A stretch of DNA of 64,000 nucleotides. Origin: Cloeon dipterum. Lineage: Eukaryota > Arthropoda > Insecta > Ephemeroptera > Baetidae. The notes under the pieces were generated by a model. The model worked only from the letters and a program-made list of their open reading frames with translations. It was not told the origin of the DNA and ran no database searches. Below are positions 44,201 through 56,800 of the stretch, piece by piece. Within the stretch, counting starts at the first letter, position 1; the number at the start of each line of letters is the position of its first letter. The stretch spans positions 1,478,501-1,542,500 of the forward strand of contig NC_088787.1 in assembly GCF_949628265.1 (NCBI RefSeq). The letters are read 5' to 3'. A program made the translations under genes and the position numbers.

Positions 44201-46283
44201 GCTGGCAGACTGCTCGGAAAAGAAACAGATCATCTGCGAGGTTTATTATGCGTTAGAATAATGGGATTGGTTTAATTTATTTTTGCAAAAAGGCGCCCAT
44301 GGGAATCGGTTTCAAATCGCAGATGCATTATCACCATTGCAGGAGAAATAACAAAGTTAAAAAAGGTATTTCTTTATTTTCTTTCTTTGCTGTTCAAATT
44401 CTTTTTGTGTTAACTTAGGCGATGCAGAGAAAATTTGGAACACTGGCGATTTGAGCAGAACCAGTTACGCAGCCAAAGTGAAACCAAAAATTAAATACAA
44501 ATATAAATTAATGCATAAATCCGTGTTCCAGAAAATGATTCAATGCCTAGCAGAGCACATAGGACTGGTAAAGTCGAGGAAAGGTTATTTTAAGAAACAT
44601 TAATAGTTTAAACAATAAAACCCAGGTGTACAACTCAACTAAAATCAACACGGGTTTGTACCTGAAAATGATGTCCAGAATAAGCAATCCCCTGTAAATA
44701 AGATCGCATTATAATACATATATATGAATAAGAAATTCAACTTTTCAAAAGTGACCCATTTTCAATGGATAACACGAAGTCTGACCGTCGGTGGTTCATC
44801 CGGTCAGCCCTTCACAGCGCGAGGAATTTTTATGATATCATTCACTTCGTCATTAAAGACGTGGAGGATGAATTTTTATCTGCTCATTTTGATTTTGCCG
44901 CTGAAATGATAATCAAACTCGACGAATGCAGAGGAATCAAAAGTATGTAGTTTTGCTCAAGTCAACGGGAAAAAGGGATTTTAGATCATATCTAAATGGT
45001 GCCATATATTTTATGCCACCATTTAAAGAGGATTGTTAATTGTAAAACACTGGAAAAAGATGTAAATTTATCCCCTGTTGAAATGACAGCAGATTATTGT
45101 CATTCCTTAAAACTTGTGGAGGTTTTGGGGTCCTGCGGATATGTTTTTTCTCTAACTATAAATTACGCGTCTACGTTGATGGTCCTTTGCGGGTGAGGTG
45201 CAACTCACAAAAATTTTAAAAGATGGCGCGGCCTAAATTAAAAAGCAGGTGGGTATAGCCAATTCTGCGGGGAATTCGACAACTCTTTTACTTATACCAT
45301 TTCCTTTTTGGTAACACTTTTTAAAGAAATTATAACGATCAATTAGAACTTGGAATTGAATGGTGGTGCCAACTGCTGCTGCTGCAAACTCTAAAACATT
45401 CTTTTTAAAGTAGCAAACGAGGAAACGTTCGCGTTTGACTTCCTGGTGTGTCTCCTTCACGCCAAAGCGGTAGACCGCTTCTGGAGATTGTACGAATTCA
45501 ACTTGGAAGTATTCCACTTAACCTTCTTTTGTCAACGATTCCTATACATTTATTTTTCCACTAATATCTTAGCGAGGCAGTGAAATTCCCGCTGAAAACG
45601 ATCTTAACTCACCGTGCTTGAGATTTGACAATTTTTTGAAAAAAACAACTTCTTCATGCATTCCACGTACGGTTTTCTCTTTTATTTAATTTTTCTTTTT
45701 CAATTTTATTTTAAAAGCGGATGACTTAGTTCCTCTGACCGAAACTGGGCCTTTTCTTACGATGAGGCCGATCAGCGTAAAAGAGGTTTTTGTGCAATAA
45801 TATAGCACATCAATTTTTCATTTGAATTTCTGCAGTTCAACACATTGTTATCATTCACCGCGTGTTTGGAAAGGAATGGCTCGCTGCCCTACGCGGAAAC
45901 CAAGGAGGAGTTCGAAATGATTTACAATTATATCAGAGGTGACAAATTCCAAGAACTCAAATAAAACGCTAAATCAAATTAAAGGTAAGGCTCCGACGCT
46001 GACTATAATCTGGGACCAAGGATTTTACGACAAGATGAACGACAAATTCATGTGGTGCCGCACCGACTTGGGTCTCTCCCAGCCCGGGGCTAAAATTCCG
46101 ATCCCTGTCACCGTAAACGAGACGACCAAAGAGGATTTCATGATGCTGATCTCGCTGCCGGGTGCGACGCCAAATCTGTACGCAGTCCCCGCCACCGACG
46201 AGCTGAAATACCAAACCGACGTCTTCTGCCGCTTCCCAGATTACGTGATGTACGAGTGCTTGACCAATAACCCAGATCTCTAA
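41257..46283 (+). CDS. Multi-CTLD secreted lectin-like protein L1, 26 exons
   Basis: Twenty-six exons join without a stop to 943 aa: 41257-41323, 41374-41534, 41586-41607 (22 nt), 41741-41832, 41886-42006, 42051-42283, 42341-42391, 42447-42492, 42542-42606, 42654-42753, 43190-43449, 43495-43557, 43614-43653, 43704-43771, 43822-43921, 43978-44240, 44293-44365, 44419-44477, 44532-44567, 44626-44693, 44752-44942, 45411-45508, 45573-45666, 45718-45776, 45836-45938, 45985-46283. A signal peptide (residues 1-22) is followed by a Lys/Thr-rich segment to about 65. CTLD1 (VEYGRAVEACLYRKM..FLWTS..CSSVTWCPNN..FKCE) runs to about 232, CTLD2 (NWMTCCSLGLKPLAL..YWSAMTR..LLLGCQG) to about 406, CTLD3 (TWDEAYKRCCSLGMDLL..SCRGKLRWCTG..QIICE) to about 584, each followed by a short Cys-containing spacer. 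A helical segment (about 600-760) and a CTLD-like end (SFTACLERNGSLPYAETKEE..FMWCR..DVFCRFP) complete it. Ligand and role are unknown. Confidence 0.82.
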
Positions 46284-47280
46284 GATTTCCCATACACATA
46301 CACCAATCTGTAACATATTATTCGTCAATACTCTTTGACGATTTTCACCCCCGTGTGACACCAACCTTCCTCAAGTTGCACAACCTGACAACTGCTTTTT
46401 GTGTTTTTGACAACTCCATCACTTTTGACAATTGTTTGCGATTTATCTAACGCCACCGACCTTTGCCATGCCCTTCCATCTTTGTAATCGATTGTAGTTG
46501 ACAATATAAATATTGTGCTCTAATACCAGCCTTTAAATGGCCATTTGTATTTTATTTAAAATATAATTGCCAAGGATATAATTGAAATGAAACAAATTAT
46601 TTTTTCATTCATTCCTTTGCTCCTAATCCCTATTGGCACTAAAGCCCCCTTCCAAAATATTCTGTAAAATGGGATTTCTATCCCACATACTCTGCGATTA
46701 TTAGAAAGAAAATAAATTTATGAAATTTATTATCTTATAGTGACGTCATGCTTTTCAGCTGTGGTTGTGCTGGACGAGGGAGAAATCGATTTTTCCCTTC
46801 GCGTGCCTGAGTTAGCCATGCCAAACACTTTCGGGATATATATATATATATATATATTCCTTGCTTTTATTGCAGACAAGACGCTAAGGGGAAACCGAAA
46901 CTAAATATTTCGAACAGTTTAATGAATGGCACAATTCAGAAGATGCGTACCACAGCATAAGGTGCTCGATTAACTTCAGGATGTTTGATAGAGCTTAACA
47001 GCACAAAGGGCCGGACGTATTTTTTTCTCCTGGAATTTTTGATTTTCCTACCAGCGGCTGGCCTTGAGACTCAAAATTTGTCGGCTGGCGCAGTGTACGG
47101 CTGGCTTAGACCTCTAATTTTTATTATTAACTTGGATTTAAAGGATTTCGGAGAATAATGCAGTAAGAATAGAGACATAATAAGAGAGAATTTGCGACAA
47201 ACAGACTACATTTTTTTAATTTCACCAGATAAAATTTAATGTTTGAAAATTCCTTCCAAATTCGAATAATTGAAAAGCAT
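46284..47280. other. Intergenic centre of the L1/L2 inverted repeat
   Basis: No gene seen. It holds a short (TA)n run near 46838-46856. The stretch 47050-47240 resembles, in reverse complement, the 3' flank of L3 (58850-58990). Confidence 0.4.
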
Positions 47281-50200
47281 TTAGTAGTAGTAATCTCTCC
47301 AATCGGTTGGCAAATGTTTCGAGCAATCGATCTTGGCGTTAACTGGGAAGCGGCAAAAGACGTCGGTTTGGTACATGAGATGCTCGGTGGCCGGGACGGC
47401 GTGCAGATTTGGCTTGGCACCAGGCAGCGAGATCAGCATCACCAAATCCTCTATGGTCGTCGCGTTCACGGCGACAGGGATCGCAATTTTTTGACCGGCG
47501 TCGCTGCGGCACCACATGAATTTTTTGTTCAGTTTGTCATAAAATCCTTGGTCCCAGATTATCGTCAGCGTTGGAGCAATTCCTTGGATTTAATTTTAGC
47601 ATTTCAGCTTTATTTCTTTGAATTTCTCACTTCTGATAGAAAAATAGATCATTTCAAACTCCTGTTTGGTTTCCGCGTAAGGAAGCGAGCCCTTCAGTTC
47701 CAAACACGCGGTGAAAGATGACGTTTCGAACTAGAGAAATTAATTAAAATTTAAATTGGAACGTTACATTTGTGCAAAAAAAATAAAACCATTGTTATGT
47801 TGATCGGTCTCTTGGTAAAATAATGCCCAGTTTTAGTAGGTTGAATTAAGTCTTTCGCTTTTGAATGCAAATTTAAAAAGAGAAAAAAATGACAGAGAAA
47901 ACCGTACGTTGAATGCATTTAGACGCATCATATTTCAAAAAATTTTCAAACGTCAAGCACGGTGAGTAAAGATCATTTTCCGCGGGAATCACACTGTGTT
48001 GCTAAGATACCGGTGGAAAAATAAATTTAAAGGCTTCGTTGAAAAAAGGGTTGAGTGAAATACTTCCAAGTTGAACTCGTAAAATCTCCAGAAGCGGTCC
48101 ACCGCTTTGGCGTGAAGGAGACACACCAGGAAGTCAAACACGAACGTTTCCTCGTTTGTTACTTTAAAAAGAATGTTTTAAGTTCCTTAATGGAATCGTC
48201 ATAATTTTGTAACAATTGTACAAAAAGTGTAAACCCATGGCACTTTTTAAATATATGGGCCACTTACTTATGATTCCTCTGCATTCGTCGAGTTTGTTGA
48301 TCAAATCGGCGGCAAAATCAAAAGGTTCCACGTACAATTCTTCCGCATTCTCAGATACAATCCCTTCCATGAGAATTAAATATCGGGCAGACACTTGTCT
48401 TTTCACATCGTTATACCAGGTAAAGTAATTCAGCACATCTTGCATTTCTTTGGGGTCACTTTAAAAAAATTTTTTTTTTCAAAATAAACAGATTAATTTT
48501 GATTTACATGGTGTGGTTTAATCTGGAAATCATTTTCAGGTAAACGCGATCGTTGATTTTGGTCGAGCTGTACACCTGGGTTTTATTGTTTAAACTTTTA
48601 ATTTATTTTAATTAAACATTTCCTCAACTTTACCAGTCCTATATGCTCTGCTAGGCATTGAATCATTTTCTGCAAGAAGAACTAAATTATTACATCGAAT
48701 TTGTAAATATATTTTGGCTTCACTTTGGCTGCGTAACTGCTTCTACTCAAATCGCCAGTCTTCCACATTTTCTCGGCATCACCTTCGTTAACACAAAAAG
48801 AATTTGAACAGCAAAAAAAAATAAAGAATACTTTCTTTAACTCTGAAATTCCTCCTGCAAGGTTGATAATGCATCTGCGATTTAAAGCCGACTCCCATTG
48901 GCGCCTTTTTGCAAAAATAAATTAAACCAATCCCATAATTCCGACACAATTAACCTCGCAAATGATCTGTTTCTTTTCCGAGCAATTTGCCAGCGCCAGA
49001 GTAGGCACAACTGGATTCCCAAAATCGATGTAGACGCATGAGTTGTTCGCAAATCTAGGATCATGGCCCTTTTTCCACGTCAGGTCGTTTTTCAGGTAGT
49101 CGTTCAGGTAGCCGGTGCACCATCGCAATTGTCCGCGGCAAGAATCGATATCCCGCCCCGCCGTCCAGGTCTCTGTCCGAAAAGGCAGTTCCCCCTTCTC
49201 ATTCGGGTTACTATTTTCTGATTTTGTTTTTAATTTTAATTCCTGAAAAAAACTTTTAAAAAAGCTCAACTGTAAGGATTGCCCAAGCAGTATTGCTTTT
49301 CTGGATTATGGACAGAAAGGAGGTCCATTCCAAGGGAGCAGCACCGTTTGTAAGCCTCGTCCCAAGTGCCCTGATTTAGGAATTTTGTTAAATCATTTAA
49401 TAGTTCTTTTTGAGAATTCGTTACATATTCATCAGACAGCTCAAGGATGTTGTTGTCGCAACATGAATGCCAATTGCCGACACGCAAGGGTGCTTTTATT
49501 TGATTTAATATTTTCATTTGAAAATTTTTAATTCACATCTCACCAAGCAAGACTCGGAAGGGTTGCTTGAGGAACAATTCATCCTACAGAAAAAACGCAA
49601 TTAATTTTTCGAATGTCTCCATGTTTCGCTATCGTACTTCTTTCACGCAAACGGGTAGGCCTTTGCACTCTGGCAGATCGCAGTTGCTTTCATCATTCTT
49701 TTACATGATATATTTTAAAACAAAATAATTAGTTTTAATATTTCTAAACCCTGATTTCGAAGGTCTGTTCCGTTCCTTGGCAGCCCAACAGCAATTTGAA
49801 AGCGCAGTCGGTAAATTTTGCTAATAAAAACTCTTTCATTAGTTTCTTGGTCTCTTGGTCACATGTAGTAACGGCCACACAAGAGCCTCCTTTTCTGATT
49901 CCTTGGATTTTAAAGTTGAACGATTCCTCTGGTGCATTTTGAAGGCAGTTTTCGAAGTGAAGCAGACATCTAGTTCGAGTAATTGCTGTCCAGTAAACCT
50001 TACTCTGCATGACTGATGCAAAAAGCGTTTTTTAAACAGTGCCAATCGATTCCTGAAGCTCGAAATCAAAAGGCGCTCAGTCGATTTGGCGGAAATCGGT
50101 GGACATGTAAAGCTATGGTGGTATTTAGGGTGAGGACCAATCAAAAAGCGTTACAAGAATGCCGACGATCAACCGAGTGCTACTTAGGCTCTAAAAGACG

Positions 50201-51466
50201 TTGAAACTTTTGCTGCTTCAATCAGACCTAATCAAGACACCCGCTATAGCTTCTCTAATTGATCACCATCGTTCTTATGGCGCTAGCGTCAGAGGATATC
50301 CACAAAAGTTGCGGTTTTTCCGTGTATATACTGATTTATCCAGACCCTCTGAATTTGATTGGCCATGTCGCCATGTCAAAAATTAAACTCTAGTGTTATA
50401 TATATCATATAAATGAAAGATTTTTAAAAAGTTTTACTTGAATCTCGATTCATGAAACGGTCGAAAAAATAGTTTGTTAGAGCCATAGGTTTGAGGCCCA
50501 GATTGCAGCATGTCATCCAATTTTCCTGCCAGGTCACCTTCGAGAATGGGTTTTTTATTTGTTTGAGAAATTTTAGAAAAATACCAATTTCTCTCCAAAG
50601 AAATAAAAGCCAAATTTGGTTTGCTTCCACGTGCCGCGGATGTTATGTTCTGCTTTAAAATTCTTAAATGTTTCTACACGGAAAATTCAAAAGGAACCTT
50701 TTTTTAGGTATGTTTTCCCGCGAATTACTTCAAACAAGGACTCCTGCCAAAATTCAATGGTACCTTAATCATTCAAATCTCAATTGTTTCCATTTACATC
50801 TTTTTGACACTCATTCTCTGACGGACACATTGGCCTCGAGCACGCCGACTAAATCAAAGAAAGAAGTTATAATATATAGAATCTCCGATCTAAATTACCT
50901 CGCAGGAAAAAATAGATTTAAAGGTGCAATCCATCGGCTCGAATTTCTTCTTCTGATTATTGTAAATAATGCAGTACGGCCGAGTAAAGTTGCTTAAATT
51001 CAACGCGTAGTTAAGTCGGGTTTCCTTATTGTTTGGACACCAGGTGAGACTGGAGCATGAATTCGTGGCTTTGTTCAGCGGATCGCTTTTCGAACACGGC
51101 GCTGCACTCGTCCACAAAAACTTTGTTTTTTCTGAAGCAAAAGGTTATATTTTTCAATTTATTATTCTTTTTTTGTACCTCTGAAAATCTCGCTCGGTGG
51201 GAACGACATGCTACTTAAATTCGAATCTTCGATTCTCTCGAAGGCCAGCAGCTGCAGTTTCCGGTACAAACACGCCTCCACTGCTCTGCCGTACTCGACC
51301 TGTAATTGCAAGGAAAAAATTAAAATTCATTTTTAAGTTTTAGCACGCAGAGTTTACTTTGTCAACGCTGTCAAAGATAATTTGTGTTCCGTTTCTTCTG
51401 TAATTTCCGATCGGCTGGCCTCGATCATCAGAATATTCGATAAAGTGATCTTTGACACAAATTAAT

Positions 51467-51551
<85 letters not shown>

Positions 51552-52017
51552 GTTATATATTTTCATCCAAAATTTATATTACCGCGCAATCCTACCATGA
51601 AATCTTGAATAAGGTATTCAAATTTTAAAATTGTCAAATTAAAGAAAAATGTTGTTTAACCATCACTTAGTGCCGTGTCTTGTACGTTCTGATTAAAAAA
51701 ACATACTTGACAAGGAATGCTTTAAAACTATGAATCAACCTTTTTTATTCGATTGTAATTTCTGCAAAATTCGTATGGACTCTCGGTTTTTGGCCAGATG
51801 GTTGTTGGCCTGACTGTAGTTCTAGTTGTCGATTTCCTGATCCTTTTTTTCAGGGCTTTGGTGGTTGATTTCTGCTTGCTAGTTTTCGCACCCCAAACCT
51901 CTAAAGAAAACAGTATGATTCCAGACGTGAATTCGAATTAATAAACAAACCTGCAACAATTACGAGGATTGCGAGCAGAAAGAGGACTCGAAAAAGGAGC
52001 CTGTGCACCAGAACCAT
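47281..52017 (-). CDS. Multi-CTLD secreted lectin-like protein L2, 26 exons, one broken splice donor
   Basis: Minus-strand exons: 52017-51951, 51900-51740, 51688-51667, 51449-51358, 51299-51179, 51131-50899, 50848-50798, 50743-50698, 50649-50585, 50537-50438, 50012-49750, 49697-49638, 49583-49544, 49492-49425, 49370-49271, 49217-48955, 48904-48832, 48782-48724, 48669-48634, 48575-48508, 48458-48268, 48161-48064, 48001-47908, 47857-47799, 47730-47631, 47582-47281. All phases agree (943 aa if fully spliced), with the same domain order as L1. After exon 24 (..RPIN) the donor is ATAACA where L3 has GTAACA and L1 GTAAAA; reading on into the intron meets a stop within about 20 codons. Unless another donor is used, the product would lose most of the fourth CTLD-like domain. 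L2 exon 21 (DPKEMQDVLNYFTWYNDVKR) is the most diverged part. Confidence 0.78.
51472..51550. repeat. (TA)n microsatellite in an L2 intron
   Basis: About 38 uninterrupted TA units between the fourth and third exons of L2. L1 and L3 lack it at this position. Confidence 0.9.
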
Positions 52018-52224
52018 GTTGCGTTTCGCTCTGTTCAAAGTGACTTTCAACGCCAGCGGCCAGAGAGATCGACTGTTTCCTGTCTGCTTATGCTTTTGCT
52101 GAAACGATGATTGCAACAGCAGTTTTAATGGAAGTGCCGCGCTTTCGCTTCGATGCCGTTTTGCACGTACACCATGCACATCCGGCCTCATAAAATCTAG
52201 TCCACCACAGAGCAGACTTTTATA
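52018..52224 (-). promoter_or_regulatory. L2 promoter (TATA box) and 5' leader
   Basis: TATAAAAG on the minus strand at about 52224-52217, then the same leader as L1 ending CGAAACGCAACATGG. Confidence 0.65.
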
Positions 52225-53299
52225 TGTTAAAAGAGAGCAAAAATGGAAGGAACACGCAAGCACCGCTTTCGTGTGTTAATAAATTTGCAGAGAGACCACA
52301 ATGTTTTTACGGTACTTAAACAATTGCATATACTTTGTAATGCTATGAGCGGAGAGTATTTTATTACATGCCTGGATTTAAATTGTCTCGATTTTCACTT
52401 TCTAAAAATTGACACTATGGGCTCGAGGATTGAGAGCAAAGAGAGGAATTGAAAAATGAGCCCGTTCGCCAGTGCCGCATATGTTGCGTTTTGCCTCTGT
52501 TCACAATGACGTTCAACATCAGAACCAGACATAATGTTTCCTGTTAGAGCTTGTCATTTTCCTGACATGTTCCCACGGTAGTGCTTTTGCGAAACGTCGT
52601 TACCGATGCACGACGCTTCACATCCGGACTCATAAAATCACGTCCACAGCAAAACAGACTTTTCTGTTAAAAGAGAGCAAAAATATTGGGAACACACGAG
52701 CACAGCTTTTGTATGTTTAAAAATTTTGTAGATCGAGAAACCATATAATGATTTTACGGTAGTTTTTATATTTATTCTTGTTTTATTAGAGTGTCACCTG
52801 GTCAGAATACTCTCAGAAGGGACGGGTTGCCTTTGGGATGGGAGAAAAATGAGAAGAGATTGAACAACTTGAGTTTTCTAAAGGACATAATTATATTACT
52901 TTTGCTTCCTGCACCATGCTAATAGCGATGTGTGCGCCGCGACGGAAAACAAACGGCACGAACGTGCCAGTAGATAGTGTGTCAAAATTATTCGCGCCAC
53001 GCGCCACGGCACCCTAATCGAATGCATCAGGATAACCCTGAGATATCGCTTCCACCTGTCGTTAAAAAAAGAAATTGTATATTGATTATGACAAAAACAG
53101 GTCATTGGTACAGGTGCGGTTTCTCTGCAAGTTCTCGAACCAGCTCTGAAGCAATAATCGATACAATTTTTTTAAACAACAGGTGGCAGCAAAAACTCAG
53201 GTACATCCTCATGCATTGGATCAGGGTTCCGTGGTGAGAGTAATTCTGAAACACTGCAGCGCGGTGCATAGAAAGCAAAGTAAAAATAATACCCTCTAC
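52225..53299. other. Head-to-head intergenic region of L2 and L3
   Basis: It contains the decayed second copy of the L2 leader (about 52470-52720, minus), with the empty MITE site at its edge, and AT-rich sequence. The rest is unrecognised, including two GCATCAGGATAACC/CATTGGATCAGGGTTCCGTG-like stretches near 53025 and 53215 that resemble each other. Confidence 0.4.
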
Positions 53300-53485
53300 T
53301 AGACATTGTCGAATAAAAAAAATCGATTTTTAATATCGATATTTTTTCGGACGATATTTATCGATTTTTATCGATATTTTCTGTAGCTTTACATTGGTTA
53401 TATAGGACGATATTTTAACATCGATATTTTTTCAGACGATTAATATCGATTTATATCAATAGTCAAAAACATTTGGTGATGACTA
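53300..53485. mobile_element. hAT-like MITE, 186 bp
   Basis: Flanked by the perfect 8-bp repeat CCCTCTAC (53292-53299 and 53486-53493). Ends TAGACATTGTC and GGTGATGACTA are weak inverted repeats. The interior is an ATATCGAT-rich degenerate array, similar in style to but distinct from the element at 40561. Confidence 0.7.
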
Positions 53486-53619
53486 CCCTCTACAGAGAGT
53501 ATATGTATATCCTGTTAGGTGTCCGCTCATAATTACACAAAGTTAAAATTACATTTTAGTGTTCCTTAAAATTTTTGTAATCAAATATAGCAGGGCTTGT
53601 GTGTTCTTTCCATTTTTAC

Positions 53620-53837
53620 TCTCTTTTAACAGAAAAGTCTGCTCTGTGGTGGACTAGATTTTATGAGGCCGGATGTGCATGGTGTACGTGCAAAACGGCA
53701 TCGAAGCGAAAGCGCGGCACTTCCATTAAAACTGCTGTTGCAATCATCGTTTCAGCAAAAGCATAAGCAGACAGGAAACAGTCGATCTCTCTGGCCGCTG
53801 GCGTTGAAAGTCACTTTGAACAGAGTGAAAACGCAAC
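53620..53837 (+). promoter_or_regulatory. L3 promoter region and 5' leader
   Basis: Same leader as L1/L2 (TCTGCTCTGTGGTGGACTAG ... AAACGCAACATGG). Where L1 and L2 have ACATATAAAAG, L3 reads ACAGAAAAG, so the TATA box is lost or another core element is used. Confidence 0.55.
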
Positions 53838-56800
53838 ATGGTTCTGGTGCACAGGCTCCTTTTTCGAGTCCTCTTTCTGCTCGCAATCCTCGTAATTGTT
53901 GCAGGTTTGTTTATTAATTCAAATTCACGTCTGGAATCATACTGTTTTCTTTAGAGGTTTGGGGTGCGAAAACTAGCAAGCAGAAATCAACCACCAAAGC
54001 CCTGAAAAAAAGGATCAGGAAATCGACAACTAGAACTACAGTCAGGCCAACAACCATCTGGCCAAAAACCGAGAGTCCATACGAATTTTGCAGAAATTAC
54101 AATCGAATAAATAAGGTTGGTTCATAACAATATCGCAATTCCTTGTGAAAAATTTCTTTATTTTAATTAGAACCTAAAAGACACGGCACTAAGTGAAGGT
54201 TTATCAACATTTGTCTTTAATTAGGTAGTTTTTAAATTTGAATACCGTATTACAGATTTCGTTATAGGAATACGTAGTAAATATTTTGGACGAAAATTAA
54301 AAACAATAATAATTCGTGTCAAAGACAGCTTTACTGAATTACTTGACGTTCGAGACCGGCCGATCGGAATGTTCCATAAAAGAGGATCAAAACTTACCTT
54401 TGACAGCGTTGACAAAGTAAACTGTCGCTGCCGCTACATGCCAAAACGTAGAATGAACTCGTTTTTCCCTTCAAATAGGTCGAGTACAGCACGGCAGTGG
54501 AGGCGTGTTTGTACCGGAAAATGCAGCTGCTGGCAATCGAGAAAATCGATGGTTCTTATTTTTCTGACAGGTCGTTTGAAACTAGCTTGGATTTCAGAGG
54601 TACAAAAACACGATTAATTGATTGAAAAATATAACCTTCTTTCAGACACCACAGAGTTTTTGTGGACGAGTGCAGCGCCGTGTTCGAAGAGCGATCCACT
54701 GAACAAAACCACGAATGCATGCTCCAGTGTCACCTGGTGTCCAAACAATGAGGAAACTCGTCTAAACTACACGTTGAATTTAAGCAACTTTACTCGCCCC
54801 TACTGCATTAGTTACAGAGAGTCGACAATGCAACTGGAACCTATGAATTGTTCATTTAAAGCTTATTTTTCGTGCGAGGTAATTTAAATAGGTTATTCTT
54901 TAATGTACAAATTTATCTAATCTTCTTGAATTTAGTCGGCGTGCTCGAGGCCAGTGTGTCCATCACAGAACGACTGCAAAAAAGATGTAAATGGAAATAA
55001 TTTAGATTTGAATGATTAAGTAAACAATGAAAATTTGGCAGGAGTCCTTATTTGAAGAAATTCAAGGGAAAAAATACCTAAAAAAAGGTTCCTTTTGTAT
55101 TTTTCTTAAAAACATCACTGATTTCTAAGGCAGAACATAACATCCGTGGCACGTGGGAGCAAACCGAATTTGGCTTTTATTTCCTTGGAGAAAAATTGGT
55201 ATATTGCATGGAAACGTCTCACACTAATTAAAATAAATATTCTTGAAGGTGAATTGGAGGAAAAATTGGATGACATGCTGCAGTCTGGGCCTCAAACCTT
55301 TAGCAGTGACTAATTTGTTTTTCAACCATTTCAACACACCAAATTCCCGTAAATTCTTTAATAATCTTTCCTTTATATGAGCATTTAGCACTATAGTTAA
55401 ATTTTGACACGGCAAATAAAATTCAGAGGGTCAATTTTTGTTATTCAGCTGAGTTATATCAATTACCAAAAGTTTTGCGGAAATCTTTAACACTTTATAG
55501 AGCAAAAAGAACGTCAGCAACCAATCCGGGAAGAGAGCGGCCCTCTGATAAGCTGGATCAAAACGGCAAAAGTTTCAACGTCTTTTAGAGCCAGATTAGC
55601 ACCCACGGTGGTTGGTTAGCGTTCTTTTAACGCTTTTTGATTGGTCCAGACCCTAAGTTCCGCCCAAGGTGAACGCTTCCACCAAATTTCGGTGTCGACG
55701 GTCACGACCGAGAAACACGATGGCTTCTAAATTTAATCCAGCTTCTAGAATCGATATTTTCACTGCCTAAAACCGATTTTGCAGCCATGCGGGGTGTGGT
55801 TCACTGGTCGGCAAAGACACGAGCGGGTTGTCTGCTCTTCTTTGAAAACTGCCTCCACAACGCATCGGAATCGTTTGACAGTGACATCTACGGAAAAGAA
55901 GGGTCTTGCGTGGCCGTTTCGAACCGAGACCCAATTGATGATATTTATATGTATATAAGCAACAGTTTGGCAATGAAAACCTTCGTCTGCACCTCCAAAT
56001 TGCTGTTGGGCTGCCAAGGAACGGAACAGACCTTCGAAATCAGGGTTACAAAAATTAAAAACTTGTTGTATTGATTTATAATATATCCGGCAAAAGAATG
56101 ACGAAAGCAACTGCGATCTGCCAGAGTGCACAGGGCTACCCGATTGCGTTATGGACGTATAATTATGAATCATAGAAATATTCGAAAAAAATGATTGAAA
56201 ATTATCTGCAGGATAAACATTTTCTAAAGCATCACTTCCGAGTCTTGCTTGGTGAGTTGGTCATTTAATTTTTGAAACGAAATTTTAAAATTCAATTGAA
56301 AGCACCATGGCGTTTTGGGAATTGGCATTCATGTTGCGGCAATAACATCCTTGAGCTGCGTGATGAATATGTAACGAATTCACAAGATGAACAATCGCAG
56401 ATTATACAATAACGTAAATCAGGGCAATTGGGACGAGGCTTACAAACGGTGCTGCTCCCTTGGAATGGACCTCCTTTCAGTCCACAATCTAGGAAAACAA
56501 GACTGCTTGGGCAATCCTTACAGTTAAGCTATCATTGAAGTTTTTTTACGAATTTAAAATGATAACTAAAAAATAATTAAATGAAATCAGAAAACATGAA
56601 CCCAAATGAGAAAGGGTATCTGCCAATCCGAACAGAAGCCTGGACGGCGGGGCGGGATATCGATTCTTGCCGCGGAAAATTGCGATGGTGCACCGGTTAC
56701 TTGAACGACTACCTGAAAAACGACCTGAATTGGAAAAAGGGCCACGATCCGAGATTTGCGAACAACTCGTGCGTCTACATCGACTTTGGGGATCCAGTTG

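Larger units (their letters stand above)
40311..52760. repeat. Large inverted repeat containing L1 and L2
   Basis: The left arm (about 40.31-46.3 kb) holds L1 with its upstream region; the right arm (about 47.2-52.75 kb) holds L2 and the same upstream region on the other strand. Exon order, intron positions and upstream blocks match, with the centre near 46.7 kb. The arms are clearly diverged, so this is an old inverted duplication rather than an assembly fold-back. Confidence 0.75.

Noticed and set aside
46838-46856. Short (TA)n run between L1 and L2 as a functional element
   Set aside because: Simple dinucleotide repeat without conserved partners.
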